DNA from: Salinicola halophyticus
GTDB taxonomy: Bacteria > Pseudomonadota > Gammaproteobacteria > Pseudomonadales > Halomonadaceae
Reading direction: 5' to 3'
Assembly (NCBI RefSeq): GCF_003206695.1
Contig: NZ_PZJN01000008.1
Location: 32,791-96,790 of the forward strand
Length of the DNA stretch: 64,000 bases
Shown here: positions 57,219 through 64,000 of the stretch, in pieces
How positions within the stretch are numbered: position 1 is the stretch's first letter
Layout of the letters: the number at the start of each line of letters is the position of its first letter
The notes under the pieces: generated by a model
Database searches by the model: none
Told to the model about the DNA's origin: nothing
What the model saw: only the letters and a program-made list of their open reading frames with translations
Program-made: the position numbers and the translations under genes

Positions 57219-58414
57219 TTGCCTGACTGCGCGGCCAAGGCCGCGCAGGATTGTAAGCGCCAGGCCGTCGAACGGGTTTCGCCTTCCACACTGAGAACCA
57301 ACGCGCTTTCCACTGGCGATAGCGGTGCGATCGCCAGCGCCAAGGCCAGCGCCGTCACCGCCTCGCCCGGCCATCCACAGAATTGATCGATGCCGATACC
57401 GTCGTCGATCATATCGATCTCGGGCCAACGCTCGATCAGCGCACTACCGATTTCCACCGCTCTGCCGGGTAGGCCCATCGCATCGATGACGACCCGTGCC
57501 GGCGAAGTGCTTGCGCCGACCTCGTCGGCAGAAGCATCCGATGTTTCGGCATCACCGAACCCAGCTGCCGAAGTCGTCGCGGCCAAGGGCCAGGCGTCCG
57601 ATAACAGCTCGATCAAGGCCTGGCGTTTGGCATGATCGCGCCGCGTCGCCCGAGCCGGATGATCGTGGGTCACGCCTTTCTCGATTTGCCAACCGGTGTC
57701 GAAGCCATCGTCTTCGGGCAGTAGTCGCTGTAGCAGGAGCGCAACGACGGCCTCTCCCACATACAGGCCTGCGCTATTCGAGGAGCGCCCCAGTAGGCGG
57801 CGATGCTGCATCGACGCGACGTCTTCGTCGTTGAGCAGCGAATCCGCGCTGATCCACAGCACGTGAGGCATTCCACCGCTATCGCCGACGCCCAACACGG
57901 TATGCGGGTCGCCATCTTGCGAGGTGCGGTGAATCTCCCCCAGCGCCGAAGCGTATTGTGTTTCGACGATGGCGGCTCGCAGGTGCTCGACGACGATGGC
58001 AGCCGCCTCCGGCGAGCGCATTGGCGCAGTCAGCACGACATCGAAGGTGGTATCTTCCGGCAACGCTTCGAGCATCATCAGCGCTTCGATCACGATCGTC
58101 TGAACCAGCTCATGGAGCCTCAATGCCTTGGCTTCGAAACGCCCTAGCCGAAGCTCCTGAACCGGCATGACATCAGCGATCCGATGAACCAGCAGCCGAA
58201 AACCATCCGGGCCATGGAGGGAAGAAGAGAGTGCCGGCGATTGCGCCTCCGGCACGGCGCCAGCGCCGACGAACCCAGACGCGGTCAACGCCACGCCATC
58301 GAGGAGTCGGAGCCTACCGGCGTCATAATCGTTCCGCGCCGAACTCGGCTCTTCGACTGGCTCGATGGGCTGCTGGCGCTGATGAAGCAGATCAAAAATC
58401 GAGGCGCGAGACAT
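57209..58414 (-). CDS. Uncharacterised T6SS-linked protein
   Basis: A 401-aa soluble-looking protein that I do not recognise. There is no signal peptide or membrane helix. The region GRSSNSAGLYVGEAVVALLLQ, preceded by a GDSGGMPHVLWIS stretch, faintly resembles the GEGAAALVLE segment of thiolase-fold ketosynthases, but I see no convincing catalytic Cys-His-His set. Ala/Asp-rich linkers occur around residues 290-315. It begins two bases after tssA ends, so it is probably translated with it, and converges on the PAAR gene with a 10-bp overlap. A structural or assembly accessory role in the T6SS is only a guess. Confidence 0.6.
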   Translation of the reverse strand: MSRASIFDLLHQRQQPIEPVEEPSSARNDYDAGRLRLLDGVALTASGFVGAGAVPEAQSPALSSSLHGPDGFRLLVHRIADVMPVQELRLGRFEAKALRLHELVQTIVIEALMMLEALPEDTTFDVVLTAPMRSPEAAAIVVEHLRAAIVETQYASALGEIHRTSQDGDPHTVLGVGDSGGMPHVLWISADSLLNDEDVASMQHRRLLGRSSNSAGLYVGEAVVALLLQRLLPEDDGFDTGWQIEKGVTHDHPARATRRDHAKRQALIELLSDAWPLAATTSAAGFGDAETSDASADEVGASTSPARVVIDAMGLPGRAVEIGSALIERWPEIDMIDDGIGIDQFCGWPGEAVTALALALAIAPLSPVESALVLSVEGETRSTAWRLQSCAALAAQSGNHS

Positions 58415-58416
58415 GG

Positions 58417-59529
58417 TCAGTAGTCGTCATCCTTGGACTGCGTGCCCAGCGTGTCGCGAATGTTATCGATGACACCGTTATCCTTGATCACATCCTTGAG
58501 CCACTCTTCCAGCGGCATGCGGCCCCACTTAACGGCACGCTCGATCAGATACGGCACCGGACTGTGGGGCTCGCGCTCCTTGAAGTAGCGTGCCACACCA
58601 TTGAGCATTTCGAAGGCTTCGTCGCGGCTCTTGGGTTTGGTCCGCAGCTCACCGCCGGGCTCGGTGGCGGGCGCCGTAAAACTGGGCTCGAGGCGTCCCG
58701 GCGCTTCGGCTTCCGCCTCGGCGATAGCCGCAGCTTCATCCTCCACCGCGATACCGGCACCACGCTCACGCAGCAGCTTCTCGGTGAGATCACGGCACTG
58801 AACCAACACTTTTTCGAGGGAGGAAAAACTCGGGGCATCGCGGCCGAAACGCTGGTCGCTGACTCCATCCAATTGCGCCAGCGATACCAGTGACGCAGCG
58901 ATAGCAGCGTGCCGCTCCTGTAGAAATGCCGTACTGCTGAGAACGACGGAACGCTGAAAGATCTCGTCGTTGATCTTACCTTCGCCCAGCGCCCGATCCA
59001 TCGCATCCGGGTCGTTACGGGCCTGGTTCTCTACCTGACGGGATTCGTCGTAGTCGGCCAGGCTATAGCCGTCGCCGGCGACCAGCGGCAGTGTGCGCAC
59101 AACGTTGACCAGGGTATCGACCAGCCATCCCAGCCGCGCGGCGCGCTCATCGAGATCATCTTCGTCGATTTCGGGATAGAGCGATTCCCAGTACTCGTCG
59201 ATAAGACGTGTTGTCAGGGCCAAGCCAAACCGGATCCCATCGAAGCCTTCTCGATGTACCAGCCCTTCGCAAAGCCAGCCGGCCAGTTGCAGGTCCTTGC
59301 TCTGCTCCGCTAACGCCTCGCTGGTCAGATTAACCACCTGGCCCCAGTCAGACTGTTTGAGCTCCGTCTGCCACTCGCCTTGGGGCAGGTAGGTCGGGTC
59401 GGCTCGACGCGCCTCCTTGATCTGATCGAACAGTATCGAAAATGTCAGATCCTCCCCGCTACCACCATGGCTACCGCCCTCGATGGGCGCGAGAAGCGCA
59501 TCGATGGAAAGCTCGCCGAGTTGCTCCAT
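58417..59529 (-). CDS. tssA: TssA-like T6SS baseplate/tail assembly protein
   Basis: A 370-aa protein of the TssA/ImpA family. The N-terminal ImpA domain (about 10-150: LLAPIEGGSHGGSGEDL, WGQVVNLTSEALAEQSKDLQLAGWLCEGL, GLALTTRLIDEYWESLYPEIDEDD) is typical. A central helical region and an acidic linker (AIAEAEAEAPG) precede the C-terminal helix bundle with REPHSPVPYLIERAVKWGRMPLEEWL, the conserved end of TssA. TssA primes baseplate and sheath polymerisation. It lies 299 bp downstream of hcp and is probably cotranscribed at a lower level. Confidence 0.93.
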   Translation of the reverse strand: MEQLGELSIDALLAPIEGGSHGGSGEDLTFSILFDQIKEARRADPTYLPQGEWQTELKQSDWGQVVNLTSEALAEQSKDLQLAGWLCEGLVHREGFDGIRFGLALTTRLIDEYWESLYPEIDEDDLDERAARLGWLVDTLVNVVRTLPLVAGDGYSLADYDESRQVENQARNDPDAMDRALGEGKINDEIFQRSVVLSSTAFLQERHAAIAASLVSLAQLDGVSDQRFGRDAPSFSSLEKVLVQCRDLTEKLLRERGAGIAVEDEAAAIAEAEAEAPGRLEPSFTAPATEPGGELRTKPKSRDEAFEMLNGVARYFKEREPHSPVPYLIERAVKWGRMPLEEWLKDVIKDNGVIDNIRDTLGTQSKDDDY

Positions 59530-59828
59530 ATCTTCGACCTCACACGCATTGAAGGCCGTGGCGGACTACGGCGTCGTCCGACCAGCGGCGGCATTGATTC
59601 ACGCAGAAAGGCAGCAGCCAAACGGGATACGCATCGGTTCCTGCCGGAGCGCTGTGGCATGGGCCCGAAAGCCCCTGCGGCCTGCCTGGGTCAATCAACG
59701 ATGGCCATTCATCGAGCTTCTTACCTGCACGGCAGGACGAATAGCAAAACCAATCAAGAACATGCTCACCGTTCGCCGCCATGACCGGTGAGCATGTCGA
59801 TAGCCGCTCCGAAGAGCGGCGAAGCAAC
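59530..59828 (-). other. hcp-tssA intergenic region
   Basis: No credible gene. On the minus strand hcp is followed first by a 7-bp GC hairpin (GCCGCTC, about 59803-59820) and then by the long inverted repeat at 59760-59797. The remaining 230 bp hold short GC-rich hairpins only. Confidence 0.6.
59760..59797 (-). terminator. Possible attenuator downstream of hcp
   Basis: A perfect 12-bp inverted repeat (59760-59771 with 59786-59797) with a 14-nt loop lies about 30 bp after hcp. On the minus strand the stem is followed by a loosely T-rich stretch. It could partly terminate, or stabilise hcp mRNA, so that the abundant Hcp is made in excess over TssA. Confidence 0.4.
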
Positions 59829-60359
59829 TTAGGCGTAGACCTTGTTGCGAGTGCGATCCCAACCGCCTGCGACGTTGCCGCCGCCCTGGCCATCGGAACG
59901 CTTCTGCTGGGTGTAAGTGATCTTGATCCGCGCGTAGTTGAACTTGACGGTTTCGTACGGCAGATCATGGCGGTCTTCGCTATCGTTCTGCTCGAAACCG
60001 GTAGAAGTAGAAGTCCCTTCCATTTCCGTGGAGGAAACGATGACTTCTTCCAGCTTCACTTCCATGTAACGCACTTTGTCACCACCGGCGCGGTTGACGT
60101 GGAGTACGACTTCCTTGATGTGCTGACCTTTACAGCAGGACTCGAACAACTTGGCAGAAGCCTTGTCGACGAACTTCTGAATGCGGAATTCACTCAGATT
60201 GACACGTTCGGCAGAGGCGCCCCCAGAGGAACTGGCCGTTGCGGAAGTTGCTTGGCTAGCACCAAAGTCGAAGCTCTTAAGTTCGATCCAATCCGTGTGC
60301 TTGTCATCCAGACTCTCACCGGGAATGCCATCGATTTTGAGGTAAGCATCAAAAGCCAT
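59829..60359 (-). CDS. hcp: Hcp, T6SS inner-tube protein
   Basis: A 176-aa Hcp (family usually 160-172). It starts AFDAYLKIDGIPGESLDDKH and ends GGWDRTRNKVYA, both typical; the middle has VDKASAKLFESCCKGQHIKEVVLHVNRAG and the loop ending in KITYTQQKRSDG. Hexamers stack into the tube that is propelled out with VgrG and PAAR at its tip. Two hairpins follow it and a 431-bp leader precedes it, as expected for a strongly and separately regulated gene. Confidence 0.96.
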   Translation of the reverse strand: MAFDAYLKIDGIPGESLDDKHTDWIELKSFDFGASQATSATASSSGGASAERVNLSEFRIQKFVDKASAKLFESCCKGQHIKEVVLHVNRAGGDKVRYMEVKLEEVIVSSTEMEGTSTSTGFEQNDSEDRHDLPYETVKFNYARIKITYTQQKRSDGQGGGNVAGGWDRTRNKVYA

Positions 60360-60790
60360 TTTCTCAGTTCTCCTATTTTCCTACCTACGGGATGACGCCC
60401 TCATGAATGGAAGCCTGAGCCCGACCCCATGAGCAGCATCTCTTTGCCAACCTGACATCACCAATTCATCGGCGATGAAAACGTAGCGGTCAAACAAACA
60501 GTTGTTTTTTAAAAGTAAAAAACAGCACCACTCAAATAACAATCGCCCATTACAGCGAAATAACGTCATCCAGAACGTCGGATGTTAGGAAATTGGCCAT
60601 GCCATATATATCCAATTTCCTACACAGCCTGAACTGTTTCAGAATGACATCTCCGTGTGCAGTTTTTCACAAATCTTCACTTAACCCAGATTATATAGCC
60701 CTATTTTTACTTTTAAAGCCGATTAACACACTTAACTACATTTTATATATTTCGTTACACATTGCGATTTATCGTTAACCGATCGCCTAC
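60360..60790 (-). other. 431-bp AT-rich leader of hcp
   Basis: This is the longest non-coding stretch of the window. The part from 60480 to 60780 is far richer in A+T than its surroundings. It holds a sigma-70-like promoter (60690-60717) and an A/T hairpin (60504-60523). No frame in it has a ribosome site, and no terminator of the tssM-like gene is visible, so hcp may be transcribed both from upstream and from its own promoter. Confidence 0.6.
60690..60717 (-). promoter_or_regulatory. Candidate sigma-70 promoter for hcp
   Basis: On the minus strand a perfect TATAAT (60695-60690) lies 16 bases after TTTAAA (60717-60712), a 4/6 match to the -35 box. Transcription would begin near 60683, giving an hcp leader of about 320 nt. 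The AT-rich setting makes chance matches easier. Confidence 0.4.
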
Positions 60791-63283
60791 TCATTCCTGC
60801 TTTCTGACCTCGATCTCTACCCGCCGATTGGGCGCCAGACAATCGATCAACGCCGCACGCGATTGACCGCGATCACAGGTCACTAGCGGGCGTTCACTGC
60901 CAGCTCCTTTCGCCTCGATCAACCCTGCAGGCACGCCCTTACCGATGAGGTACTGACGGATGGTCATGGCACGCTGGAGCGAGAGCTGCTGGTTGGCCCG
61001 CTCATTACCAATTGGGTCGGCATGACCGGTGATCAGAATCTGGCCGAGATCCTGGGTATTTAGCAGGCGCTCGGCCAGCTCATCCAGTTCCTTCTGCCCT
61101 GCTGCCTGCAGCCCCGAATAGTCGCCGCGCCCGAAGGCAAACAACGTATCGGACTCCAGAACGATGGTTTCCGAGCTGGTCAGAGTCTGCTCCAGCAGGC
61201 TGTCGATGTAATTGCGGCTGCTGGATATCAGGAAGGCATTGGCGGAGATTCTCGGGGCATCGTTTTCCAGCACCTGAGCGCTGTAGAAATCGATCTGACG
61301 ACCCGCATAACGATAGTCGACCTGATTCTCGTCGATCGTGGTGCCGGTTCGGCGCTGAATATCGGGATACCAGAAAGCCGGAAGCTGAGCGCGCAGTACG
61401 TCAGAATCGATGTCGGCGCGATCGAGATCGGACATCATCAGGTAGGTATCCAGCGTGGAACGCCCGAATTTGGCTAGCGAATCCGCGCTGTTATCGCGAG
61501 GTCGCGCGTAAGGAGCGACAGTTTCCGGCCCTTCGACGGCATGAAGTTCATCGCTGCTCCGCCGATAGACATCAATGGTGGTCAGCGTAAACAGCGAACG
61601 AGTCAGGTTCTGCTCGACAGGCTCCAACATCACCGGTTGCAGCTGATCGAAATAGCGCTCGCGGATTGCCGGCTCGATTCTGTCTCCCTGATAGAGTCCC
61701 CATCCCATCGACCACGGCACCCCATCGCCCTGCCGACGCTGATAGTAGTGGCTTCCCCAATCCCGCAGCGCATCCAGGCTCGACCAGCGTGCATACCGTT
61801 CGGGGTGTTGATCATCCTGTTCTACGGCATCGGCAAAGGTCACGGACATGGCAGCGATCTCGCCATGATTGCGCACCGCGGAGGTGATCCAGAGCGCGCA
61901 GCAGATAGCGCCGAAAATGCCTGCCGCCAGTGTCCAGCGCAGCTTGCGACGCCGACCACGCACGTCACTCGAGTAGAGGGCTGCGAGATGCTGATCGGCA
62001 ATGATGACCTGACGAAACAGGTTGGCGATAAAGAACGGATGATTGGTGCGCTCGCCGGTCAACGATTCCGGCTTGGCCAGAGAGAAATGACGACCGATGC
62101 GACCGGCATGCTCCCCCTCGATGGCGTCGCCTTCCTGCAGCGCGCTGACGAAATAGAAGCCTCGCAGCAAAGGCGCGCTCTGGTAGGGATTGGCGTTGGT
62201 CAACGCCTCGACGAAGCGAGTCAGCGGTTCGCGCAAGGCAGCCAGTTCGAGCGGGAAACGAAAGGCAGCGACCTCTCGACGCGTATCGACGACATCGCGC
62301 TGCACGATTTCGTCATCACCCATCTGCAGCCAATGCTGGCAAAGCTTTTCCAGTGCGGTATCGAACTGTTGGCTCCAGTTCACATCGCCAGGTTGCCGGT
62401 GCGCAAAGGTGTGCCCGAGCACGTCGCTTTGGCGCTGCGGGTCGAGACGTTCGAAGAAAGTGGTGAAACCCTCGATCAGGTCGCACTTGGTGAAGACCAG
62501 ATAGATCGGCAGGCGCGCCTCCAGATGCTCGCGAGCCTCCTGAATCCGCTCACGCAGACGCCGTGCCAGATTGTTGCGCTGAGTATCACTGGCCTGGACT
62601 ACATCACTGATATTGACCGCGACGATCAAGCCATTGAGCGGACAGTCCCGCCGGTGCTGCTTGAGCAAAGACAGAAAGCCCTTCCACTTACCGGCCTCCT
62701 CCTCGCTGTTCATGTATCGACCCGCAGTATCCAGCAGGATCGCGTCCGAGCTGAAAAACCAGTCGCAGTGTCGCGTACCGCCCATTCCGGCGACCCGAGC
62801 GTTCTCTCTCTCGGCGAAGGGAAAATTGAGACCGGACTGATAAACCATGGTGCTTTTGCCGGCCGCCGGCTGGCCGACGATCATGTACCACGGCAGCGCG
62901 TAGAGCGCGTCCCTGCCCCGCTTCCCCTTACCCTTGCCGCTTTTTTTCAAGCGCTCGATCGTCGTCAACAGCCGCTCGCGGAGCAGGCTGATCTCTTCAC
63001 GATCCTGAGGGCTGGCCTCGAGAACTGCCGCATCGGCGTCGTCCATCAGTAAATGCTCGAGGTTGCGCTTTTGCCCTACCCCCCGGTAGAGCAGCAGCAC
63101 ATAGAGTGCCGAGGCGAGCAGGAATGCAACGATGCCGGTCAGCAAGCTGGCAAGCGACGAAAAGCCGAGCGCCACCCCGAGCCGCCATACCAGAAAAATG
63201 GCGGCGAAGAACAACAACCCCAGAATGTAGGGCTGATACTTGAAGAAAGCGTATTTCAGATAAGCGAATTTCAAACGTTTCAT
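60791..63283 (-). CDS. tssM: TssM-like protein with C-terminal OmpA domain
   Basis: An 830-aa hybrid. Residues 17-36 and 42-66 are membrane helices; a cytoplasmic IcmF/TssM NTPase domain follows with Walker A GQPAAGKST (137-145) and LLDTAGRY; a third helix spans 449-468; then about 230 periplasmic residues match the first part of the TssM periplasmic region (YLMMSDLDRADIDSDVL). From about 705 the sequence becomes an OmpA-like peptidoglycan-binding domain (ITGHADPIGN with Asp756, ending APNRRVEIEV). Ordinary TssM has about 1100-1300 residues and no OmpA domain, so the distal half, where TssJ binds, appears replaced. It would anchor the T6SS membrane complex to the cell wall. It begins 26 bp after a TagF-like gene. 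Confidence 0.85.
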   Translation of the reverse strand: MKRLKFAYLKYAFFKYQPYILGLLFFAAIFLVWRLGVALGFSSLASLLTGIVAFLLASALYVLLLYRGVGQKRNLEHLLMDDADAAVLEASPQDREEISLLRERLLTTIERLKKSGKGKGKRGRDALYALPWYMIVGQPAAGKSTMVYQSGLNFPFAERENARVAGMGGTRHCDWFFSSDAILLDTAGRYMNSEEEAGKWKGFLSLLKQHRRDCPLNGLIVAVNISDVVQASDTQRNNLARRLRERIQEAREHLEARLPIYLVFTKCDLIEGFTTFFERLDPQRQSDVLGHTFAHRQPGDVNWSQQFDTALEKLCQHWLQMGDDEIVQRDVVDTRREVAAFRFPLELAALREPLTRFVEALTNANPYQSAPLLRGFYFVSALQEGDAIEGEHAGRIGRHFSLAKPESLTGERTNHPFFIANLFRQVIIADQHLAALYSSDVRGRRRKLRWTLAAGIFGAICCALWITSAVRNHGEIAAMSVTFADAVEQDDQHPERYARWSSLDALRDWGSHYYQRRQGDGVPWSMGWGLYQGDRIEPAIRERYFDQLQPVMLEPVEQNLTRSLFTLTTIDVYRRSSDELHAVEGPETVAPYARPRDNSADSLAKFGRSTLDTYLMMSDLDRADIDSDVLRAQLPAFWYPDIQRRTGTTIDENQVDYRYAGRQIDFYSAQVLENDAPRISANAFLISSSRNYIDSLLEQTLTSSETIVLESDTLFAFGRGDYSGLQAAGQKELDELAERLLNTQDLGQILITGHADPIGNERANQQLSLQRAMTIRQYLIGKGVPAGLIEAKGAGSERPLVTCDRGQSRAALIDCLAPNRRVEIEVRKQE

Positions 63284-63309
63284 CAGTCCATCTGCTCACT
63301 GTTGCCCAT

Positions 63310-64000
63310 TCACGACGCCTGACGGCTGCGCGGAAATTGGGACATGAAATCGGCCAGGCTCAGTCGGGTATCCGGTAACGACAAGGTCCCGGGATGCAGC
63401 TCGCCATCAGCGAACGGCGCCAGCACGTCGATACAAAGCCGGCGGTCACCGGGATTCGACAGCACTTCAAAAAACGCCTCGGCGCTGCGCCACACCGGCA
63501 TCAGCAACAAACGAGGGCGCATGAAATCATCGATCAACAAACTCATGACCGGAGCACCGCCCTGGCAAGCACCGCCTAGCCACTGCTGCCACAGGTCGGC
63601 AACCGGCCTCTTCAAGCCTCGCTCCGCAGGCAATGGAAGCAGCACCGCGAGCGTGCTGCCGGCCCGCCAGCTTTCCAGGGCGTAGTGCAAGCGGTGCAAG
63701 CTGGCGCTAGCGATGAACTCCGGCCAGCCCCATTCGAGCGACCTGGCGATATCGTCGAAGCTGTAATCCTGTAGGAAGCGCTCGTGTATACGCTGGTACA
63801 GCATCAAATCCTGATCGGTCCAACGTCGTAGATCCTCGATCGCTACGGTCGGGTCAATCGGCACCGAGCCGTGTACGGAATCGGTCAGGATGTCTCGAGC
63901 CTGGCCGGCAAAGATTTCGCCCAGTGTATGCAGGTAAGGCAGCACCGACTGCCGCCCTTCCGTTTTCAACATCTGGAAAATGAAGAACGGATAGCGACGA
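63310..64000 (-). CDS. tagF: TagF-like T6SS-associated protein (partial, runs off the window)
   Basis: The 3' 230 codons of a gene whose start lies beyond 64000: the frame stays open through the edge, reading RRYPFFIFQMLKTEG, which resembles the VGRRYPF segment of TagF (BMA_A0400/ImpM family). Other supporting features are the SLEWGWPEF helix and LLIDDFMRPRLLLMPVWRSAEAFFEVL, comparable to the substrate-like C-terminal half of TagF. TagF represses T6SS post-translationally, in some species through Fha. Similarity is weak in the visible part, so the call is tentative. It precedes the tssM-like gene by 26 bp. Confidence 0.6.
   Translation of the reverse strand, partial: RRYPFFIFQMLKTEGRQSVLPYLHTLGEIFAGQARDILTDSVHGSVPIDPTVAIEDLRRWTDQDLMLYQRIHERFLQDYSFDDIARSLEWGWPEFIASASLHRLHYALESWRAGSTLAVLLPLPAERGLKRPVADLWQQWLGGACQGGAPVMSLLIDDFMRPRLLLMPVWRSAEAFFEVLSNPGDRRLCIDVLAPFADGELHPGTLSLPDTRLSLADFMSQFPRSRQAS

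Noticed and set aside
60433-60450. A sigma-54-like site upstream of hcp on the minus strand (TTGGCAAAG then ATGCTGC)
   Set aside because: The GG-to-GC distance is one base too short for RpoN, which does not tolerate spacing changes, and the -12 part does not read TTGC.
60593-60778. A 61-codon frame in the hcp leader
   Set aside because: Lies in AT-rich DNA with no ribosome site; hydrophobic residues arise from A/T-rich codons.
61541-63052. A 503-codon plus-strand frame opposite the tssM-like gene
   Set aside because: Mirrors the codon bias of the real gene, which has Walker and OmpA motifs; composition of the frame is typical of a shadow.

Overview
The window (about 60% GC, densely coded) looks like the chromosome of a gammaproteobacterium close to Pseudomonas and Halomonas. 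A Halomonadaceae-type host is my best guess, from the acidic GC-rich proteins and the gene order, but no rRNA or other marker gene is present to prove it. I see no tRNA, rRNA, CRISPR array, integrase or transposase.

Positions 1-35.8 kb hold conserved cell-envelope and housekeeping genes in nearly the order I recall from P. aeruginosa PA4445-PA4484. The order is: Nif3-like protein; AlgW/DegS protease; hisD-hisG-murA-ibaG and the mlaBCDEF phospholipid transporter (all minus strand); divergently kdsD, lptC-lptA-lptB, rpoN, hpf, ptsN-rapZ-ptsO (nitrogen PTS); mgtE and an acyl-CoA thioesterase; pmbA and tldD (minus) flanking darP (plus); a small acidic gene; yhdP-rng-maf-mreD-mreC-mreB (minus); and gatC-gatA-gatB (plus). 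Compared with that order, hisC, kdsC and the nitrilase next to tldD are missing from their usual places. Notable DNA features are a near-consensus sigma-54 promoter in front of rpoN, a 14-nt degenerate tandem array between mreB and gatC, and tandem duplications that span the stop codons of ibaG and gatC.

After a bidirectional terminator behind gatB, positions 35.9-64 kb are a type VI secretion (T6SS) region read almost entirely from the minus strand. Starting at the right edge it contains a TagF-like gene (cut by the window), an unusual TssM-like protein ending in an OmpA domain, hcp after a 431-bp AT-rich leader, tssA, an unrecognised 401-aa gene, a PAAR gene on the opposite strand, and then a serial effector array. 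The array has two complete modules of VgrG, DUF4123 adaptor, VasX-like membrane-active effector and multi-pass DUF6708-like membrane protein(s) (putative immunity). A third, decayed module lacks VgrG and adaptor. Its effector has lost its N-terminus and carries an in-frame amber codon near the C-terminus. One of its two putative immunity genes is frameshifted at paired homopolymers. A small lipoprotein gene lies between modules two and three.

The two vgrG genes are near-identical over about 2.2 kb. The second effector changes abruptly from GC-rich to AT-rich about 45 codons in. Two putative immunity genes share a 144-bp near-identical tail. Together these suggest that cargo and immunity are exchanged by recombination on a conserved vgrG/adaptor scaffold while older modules decay into an immunity reservoir. 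Functional roles of the cargo and immunity genes are inferred from position and architecture, not shown by the sequence alone.
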